A stretch of 9,568 nucleotides of DNA from Clostridiales bacterium (GTDB lineage: Bacteria; Bacillota; Clostridia; Christensenellales; JAISNN01): positions 1 to 9,568 of the forward strand of contig JAITOQ010000177.1 in the NCBI GenBank assembly GCA_031289865.1, read 5' to 3'. Made by a program: the position numbers and the translations under genes. Position 1 is the first letter of the stretch, and every line of letters begins with the position of its first letter. The notes under the pieces are model-generated. The model was not told the origin of the DNA. It made no database searches and was given only the letters and a program-made list of their open reading frames with translations. Positions 5,039 through 9,568 of the stretch are shown here, in pieces.

Positions 5039-7651
5039 CTATTCCTTTATACACTCTATAGGTTTCATCTTGACCAACTTATATGCGGAGAACAAAACCG
5101 AAAAGAGAAGTATTCCGGCCATAAGCGCAAAGGTATACAAAAACGGCTTTTCGTTTAGGGTGAGGAGAGAAACATATTTTAAGAGGGTGTTTACGTCCGC
5201 AAGCATAATATAAAAGTTTTGATACAGAATCCCGTTTAGGAGATAGGTCAGCCCCGCGATACAAGCGGAGCAGAGTGCCGCGCCTATCACAAAAATCAGA
5301 ATCGCTTGAAGCAGAAACATGCCTGAAATATCCGCGCCCCTTACGCCCATTGCGCGGAGGACGCCTATCTCGTGCCGACGGTCTTTGATACTTGAGAGCA
5401 TAAAATTTAAGAGAAAGAGCGCGCAAACTATCGCGAGGACGAAGCTTAGATACAGAAACACCGTTTTGTAGACCGAGAGATTGTTGTAGACCTGATATGT
5501 GACATACGACATCTTTGTTTCGTGAAAAAACGTCATGCCGTCGAGAAACTTGACAAAAGCGGCTTGCTCCGCACGGCTTATCGGCAAGCGGACGTGAAAG
5601 CCCGTGACGCGTATGTTTTGTTTTGCAACGGCGGCAAAGTCCCCGTCCGCTATTACCACGGAATATGCGGTCAGCGTATAGTCGCGTGTCACGCCGGAAT
5701 AGACCCCGACGACCTTGTACGTCCCAAAGTCAAGACTGCCGTTGTAGGCGGTGGAGTAGCTTTTGTAGACGAAAGGCGCGTAAGATCCGACCTTTTCAGC
5801 GGAAAATTCCTCTTGATACGTCGCTTTAAACATCGCGTCCGACATTAAAATCTCACCGTTTAAAAGACTTTCCGCGTCTTTTCCTTTGACCGTAACATTG
5901 CCGAGCTTTTCTTTGATTTTTGAGAGGCGCGCCGCGGTATAGATCTTTACGGAAGCGTCGGGAATTGTGTCGATAAAAAACGATTCGTGAGTACCGACCG
6001 CGGTATAAAAGCTTGTATAGTAGTCCGCATTAAAGAGATTGTAGTAGAGTGATTCGGCGGTTTCGTCGTCCAATTCGCTCTCTTTTTTTGTCAAAGCGTC
6101 CTTAAATTTTTCAAAATCGGTTTTTATTACGGCGGCGATACGGAAGCAATCTCCGTTAAAGTCGACGGTTTTTTCGACCAAATATTCGGGAGATTTTCCG
6201 TACAGATTTTCGCCGCTTGTGGTTTCCGCTCCGAATTGTTCTATAATATAGGCGGTATAGTCGGTGATTGCGACGGCGAGATAGCCCTCGTTACCGCGTG
6301 TGTTTTGGGTAGGAAATGCTCCCCAGCCGTAGGGAACCGTGTATCCGTAATCGGATACGAGGCGGGCATATGTCGTTTCAAAATAGCCCCTTATTTGAGT
6401 GGTTTGCCATTCCGAGCCCGTGGTGATACGGTTAAAAGTGAGGTACGGGCGGGTCGATACATAGTATTCGTCTAAAGAATCGACATAGCCGCCGTTTAAA
6501 ATCGCGGACTTGTCGGCGGAGGTCACGGCCCGTCCGTAGCTTCGGTCGACATACCCGAACGGAGGAAATTCCTCGCCCTTGCGAATCATAATGCTCGTTT
6601 CGTCGTCGCGCATAAAGTTTTCCGCGCTGACCTTACCTATATCGTATTCGGCAAAAACGCTCGAAACTCCGAACACGGTGAGGGAAATCACCGTGATAAG
6701 GATAGAGATTATAAACTTAAATTTTTGCCGCAAAATTTTGGAAAACGAAAGTGTCAAAAGTGTAAAAAACGGCAAACGCGTTTTTGCCGACGGACGGTAG
6801 CTTGCGGAATTTTCAGCGGGCGGCGGTTCGTCCGAAACGGGGGAAAAGCGGCTTTTGTCGGAGAGAACGACGTCCTTTTCGCCCCGCGTACCGAGGAACG
6901 CGGCGAGAGAGTCGCTTATCTCCGCGTCCGCGTACAACTCTATCGAGCCGTCGTTTTTTAGGAGAATTTCTCGTCTGTAGTCCTCGTTTTTTACAACGTC
7001 CTCGACGACTTTTCCGTCCGACATGCGTATTATTCTGTCGGCGTAACGCTGTGCGCATTCTATATCATGTGTCACAACGATAACAAGCCTTGTTTCGGAC
7101 AATTTTTTTAGAATATCAAAGACTATAGTACCGTTTTTTTTGTCCAAATTTCCCGTCGGCTCATCGGCAAGTATAATCTTCGGATTTTTAGCTAAAATCC
7201 TTGCGATTGCGACGCGCTGTTTTTGCCCGCCCGACAATTCGGAGATTTTACGGTGAGCGAGTCCATCGAGAGAAACGCTCTTTAAAAGCTCCTCTCCCTC
7301 CGCGTCCGATAGGGTTTGGCGGTTAATTTCACGCGCTAAGCTTATGTTTTTTATCACGTCAAAATCCGACAAAAGATTGAGGTCTTGAAAAATCATACCG
7401 ACATAGCCGTTTCTGTACGCGTCCGCGTCCGAGGACGAAAAAACGCTCTTTCCGTCGATTTCAACGCTACCGCCGTCGGGAGCGTCCAACATACCGATGA
7501 GGTTGAGGAGGGTGGTTTTTCCGCAGCCGCTTTTTCCCGTGACAAACACCATGCCGCACTTCGGGAACGTCAAAGTCACTCCGTCCAAAGCCTTGAAGGA
7601 GGTTTTTTTATTTTTGTTATAGATTTTCACGAGGTTATTTATTTTAATCAT
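5039..7651 (-). CDS. Fused ABC transporter ATPase and MacB/FtsX-type permease
   Basis: This 870-residue protein has an N-terminal nucleotide-binding domain: Walker A GKSGCGKT (39-46), Q-loop Q89, signature LSGGQ (139-143), Walker B IILADE (159-164) and H-loop H195. The ADEPTGNLD sequence is typical of the LolD/MacB/FtsE branch. A linker leads to TM1 (about 313-334, containing VISLTVFG), then a large outer domain (about 335-727). The FtsX-type C-terminal core has TM2 (about 731-755), the cytoplasmic coupling segment RRHEIGVLRAMGVRG, TM3 (about 776-803) and TM4 (about 837-860), ending KMKPIECIKE. Such proteins work as dimers and use ATP in the cytoplasm to drive movements of the outer domain. 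They export peptides, drugs or lipoproteins, or signal across the membrane. The substrate is not predictable here. The start is ATG 7651 with only a weak AAAGAAA site. A related permease lies upstream. Confidence 0.9.
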   Translation of the reverse strand: MIKINNLVKIYNKNKKTSFKALDGVTLTFPKCGMVFVTGKSGCGKTTLLNLIGMLDAPDGGSVEIDGKSVFSSSDADAYRNGYVGMIFQDLNLLSDFDVIKNISLAREINRQTLSDAEGEELLKSVSLDGLAHRKISELSGGQKQRVAIARILAKNPKIILADEPTGNLDKKNGTIVFDILKKLSETRLVIVVTHDIECAQRYADRIIRMSDGKVVEDVVKNEDYRREILLKNDGSIELYADAEISDSLAAFLGTRGEKDVVLSDKSRFSPVSDEPPPAENSASYRPSAKTRLPFFTLLTLSFSKILRQKFKFIISILITVISLTVFGVSSVFAEYDIGKVSAENFMRDDETSIMIRKGEEFPPFGYVDRSYGRAVTSADKSAILNGGYVDSLDEYYVSTRPYLTFNRITTGSEWQTTQIRGYFETTYARLVSDYGYTVPYGWGAFPTQNTRGNEGYLAVAITDYTAYIIEQFGAETTSGENLYGKSPEYLVEKTVDFNGDCFRIAAVIKTDFEKFKDALTKKESELDDETAESLYYNLFNADYYTSFYTAVGTHESFFIDTIPDASVKIYTAARLSKIKEKLGNVTVKGKDAESLLNGEILMSDAMFKATYQEEFSAEKVGSYAPFVYKSYSTAYNGSLDFGTYKVVGVYSGVTRDYTLTAYSVVIADGDFAAVAKQNIRVTGFHVRLPISRAEQAAFVKFLDGMTFFHETKMSYVTYQVYNNLSVYKTVFLYLSFVLAIVCALFLLNFMLSSIKDRRHEIGVLRAMGVRGADISGMFLLQAILIFVIGAALCSACIAGLTYLLNGILYQNFYIMLADVNTLLKYVSLLTLNEKPFLYTFALMAGILLFSVLFSAYKLVKMKPIECIKE

Positions 7652-7692
7652 ATTTTCTTTTTTAATGCTTTTAATGATACATGCTTTTTTTT

Positions 7693-7730
7693 ATTCGGAT
7701 ACGGGACGATGAAGGCATCGTCCCCTACAA
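7693..7730 (-). repeat. GTAGGGG hairpin module, copy 2
   Basis: Read on the - strand it has TTGTAG, a 9-bp stem (7724-7716 with 7711-7703), the loop CCTT, then GTATCCGAAT. The flanks and loop type match copy 1 at 2789-2827. The five inner stem pairs differ, yet pairing is kept in full. It sits between the two ABC genes and is not followed by a T run in transcript direction. Confidence 0.75.
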
Positions 7731-7758
7731 AATGGACATATCGGAGCGAAGCGACCGT

Positions 7759-7792
7759 TAATTTTCAACTTTCAACTTTCAATTTTCAACTT
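7759..7792 (-). repeat. 34-bp TTGAAAR heptamer repeat, copy 2, overlapping the stop of the upstream permease
   Basis: It is identical over 34 bp to 5005-5038 and in the same orientation. Its end overlaps the TAA stop (7791-7793) of the upstream permease by two bases. On its far side, toward 7741, is a short CGGAGCGAAGCGACCG segment (7742-7757) that again contains GAGC facing GCGA. Confidence 0.85.
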
Positions 7793-9568
7793 ACTCGCTC
7801 TTTCTTACCGCCTCCATAGGCGACATTTTTGTGATCTTGAGTATCGGGTATAGGACGGAAATAAGGGATATTCCGAGTATAGCAAGTGCGTCGATCAAAA
7901 ACGGCAAAAACGTGAGGTATAGTACCGTGATTTGGCTCAGCAATTCGGCGCGTACAAAACGCTGTAATTCACCCGCCAAAATTTGATTTGCGACCAAATA
8001 AAACAGATAGATAAATAGGGAAGAAAAGAGCAAAACCGATAGCATAGTGACCGCGCTTTCTATCAAATAGATTTTTACGACGTCACGCGTTTTCATGCCG
8101 AGGGCTTTCATTATCCCAATTTCCTTTTGATTTTTGGTCACGGCGGTAATCAAAAACATTGCGAGGGTAATGACCGCGACGATTGCGATAATCACGGTGA
8201 GCGGGACAAATATGTCGCGCATATTCGTGATCATCGGCGCGGTTCTCGCCGTAAGCGCGGAGTAGACGGACGCATAGCAGATAAGACGCTTTTCCATAAA
8301 ATCAAAAAGCTCGTAAGCGTCGCTGTTTTTTACCGAGAGATGAATCCCGATACGGTATGAGAGACTGTTTACAAGGAGACCGACGTCCGCGTCCGCGAGT
8401 ACGACGGCAAAATTCCGCGCAAAGCGGTTTGTGCCGACTCCGTTGTTTACGACCCCCACCACAGTAAAGCCCGTGAAATCCACGTTGTCAAAGGGCGCGC
8501 CGACGGTCTTTTTTATCCCGTCAAACGCGTAGCCGAATTCGAGTATAAAAGCGTTTTCGCTCATGACGATTTCACGCGCAGAAAGCCCGTGCGCGTAGTC
8601 GTAGCCCGCGGCATAACGGACAAGCCCTTGCTCCGCATAAGCCTTTAAAATCCCTTCGTTATAGGTCGAGTAATGGTAGTTAGTAGTGAGTAGCCTATCA
8701 CGGTAACAGCTGTTTGCAAAGCCCTCCGCAGAATACAGCATGAGATAATAATTTTCGACGCAATAGACGTACCGCAAATACTCCTTTGTCAGCGTCGCGG
8801 AGGAGAGTGTGAGTTGGTCAAAAAAGGCGGTCTTATAGCCCGTGTCGAGTATTCCTACTATCCTAAGATTACTCGAATAGCCGTCAGCCGCGTTTAATAT
8901 ATTAAAATACCTCGCGAGACTCGCCTCGAAGCCGCTATTCAAAAATTCGCGGAGCGGCTCGCCGCTTTTGGGAACCTTGAGATCGACGTTCGGAAAAAGT
9001 GCGTCGTTCAACCGACGGGCTATCGTATAAGCCAAATAGTCCGTGATGACGACTTCATTTAAAGGCATTCCGTTTTCGGCTAAAGCAACGGGCGTTCCGA
9101 CTGTCGGGAAGCCGTTTGAAAAATTTACCGTTTTCTGCATTCCCATGAGCGTCAGCAAGCCGCCGAAATTTGTTACATAATTTAAATACGGTTTCAACTC
9201 GTCAAGCTCCGGTATCGAGTTTTTTTCGGCGGGCAAAGGCAGTGAGGGATCAAACAAACTTAAAAAGCCCGCAGAGGGTATAGAAGGGGACGCGCTTTGA
9301 AAAATCGGCGGTATAGAAGGGGTCGCGCTTTGAGAAACGCCGCCGCTTTGCGGCAACTCCGCTTGACTGAAGTCTACGCCGTAAAACATGTTGTTTACGC
9401 CGATAAAATTCTCCGCAAGACGAAAGCCGAGCTTGCTGAACTCCGAAACGTCGGACAGTTCGTATACGCCCGTGAGCGCGGTCACCGAAGAATCGCTTGC
9501 GGCAAGCAGAGAGGGAAATTCAAAGCCGTTCAGCCGTTTTATCTCCAAATACCGTTAGGGAAATTTCC
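7791..9568 (-). pseudogene. Second MacB/FtsX-type ABC permease, frameshifted near its 5' part and cut by the window edge
   Basis: The long frame (TTG 9548 to 7793, 585 residues) encodes most of an outer domain (residues 1 to about 445). The FtsX core follows: TM2 about 448-470, coupling segment NQKEIGIMKALGMKTRD, TM3 about 499-522 and TM4 about 543-570, ending KMSPMEAVRKSE. It has no TM1 or ATPase domain, so its outer domain would have no N-terminal anchor, and TTG 9548 has no ribosome site. An in-frame TAA lies just upstream (9555-9557). In another frame, bases 9567-9523 encode EISLTVFGDKTAERL and then stop at TGA 9520-9522. ISLTVFG is identical to TM1 of the neighbouring intact transporter. 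Dropping one A from the AAAA run at 9537-9540 joins the frames. It is either a pseudogene, a sequence error, or a more extensive deletion. The ATPase domain is expected outside the window. Confidence 0.7.
9277..9342 (-). repeat. 33-nt tandem duplication inside the outer domain of the frameshifted permease
   Basis: Two 33-nt units (9277-9309 and 9310-9342) agree at 26 of their first 28 bases and then diverge. They encode two 11-residue copies, QSATPSIPPIF and QSASPSIPSAG, in a Ser/Pro-rich stretch (residues about 67-110). The duplication keeps the frame. Confidence 0.7.

Noticed and set aside
7652..7790. A promoter for the intact ABC gene in the spacer between the two ABC genes
   Set aside because: A TATCAT on the - strand (7679-7674) has no -35 match at 17 bp. 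I see no convincing promoter, so co-transcription with the upstream permease is as likely.
9546..9548. TTG 9548 as a true start of a stand-alone permease
   Set aside because: It has no ribosome site and would give a protein without TM1. A homologous TM1 segment in another frame lies directly upstream, so a frameshift is more likely.

Overview
The window looks like a chromosomal segment of a Bacillota (Clostridia-type) bacterium, probably an uncultured one. The evidence is the comEC-holA gene order typical of that phylum, Gram-positive style ribosome sites (AGGAGG, GGAG), an AT-leaning composition with long T and A runs, GTG and TTG starts, and 4-TM ABC permeases with large outer domains. The lineage call is inference. 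There are no RNA genes, CRISPR arrays or transposase genes.

Layout on the + strand. A ComEC-family DNA-uptake channel (104-1627) lacks the usual C-terminal metallo-beta-lactamase domain. It is followed, behind its own extended -10 promoter, by holA (1781-2737), the DNA polymerase III delta subunit. A 221-bp repeat-filled spacer leads to a two-gene, translationally coupled operon. The first gene encodes an unknown five-TM membrane protein (2959-3528). The second encodes a secreted, C-terminally anchored M28-family zinc peptidase (3525-4856).

Layout on the - strand, convergent with the above. A complete fused ABC ATPase/MacB-type permease occupies 5039-7651. Upstream of it lies a second permease of the same kind (7791 to the window edge). 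A conserved ISLTVFG segment of the second permease sits in a different frame from the rest of the gene, so it is frameshifted, or is a broken pseudogene. A bidirectional terminator at 4938-4997 separates the convergent gene sets.

The most unusual content is between the genes. All three larger spacers are mosaics of short repeat modules. One module type is heptanucleotide arrays (AATGYAN or TTGAAAR), which begin within about 3 bp of four stop codons and point into the spacer. Another is a GTAGGGG hairpin, present twice with compensatory stem changes. A third is a TAGGYGTCATTCTGAGC / GCGAAGAATCT module, present twice, once inside the terminator loop. A 34-bp direct repeat exactly brackets the intact ABC gene. 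This looks like a population of non-autonomous, REP- or MITE-like elements that favours gene 3' ends. The link to any mobilising enzyme is not visible here.
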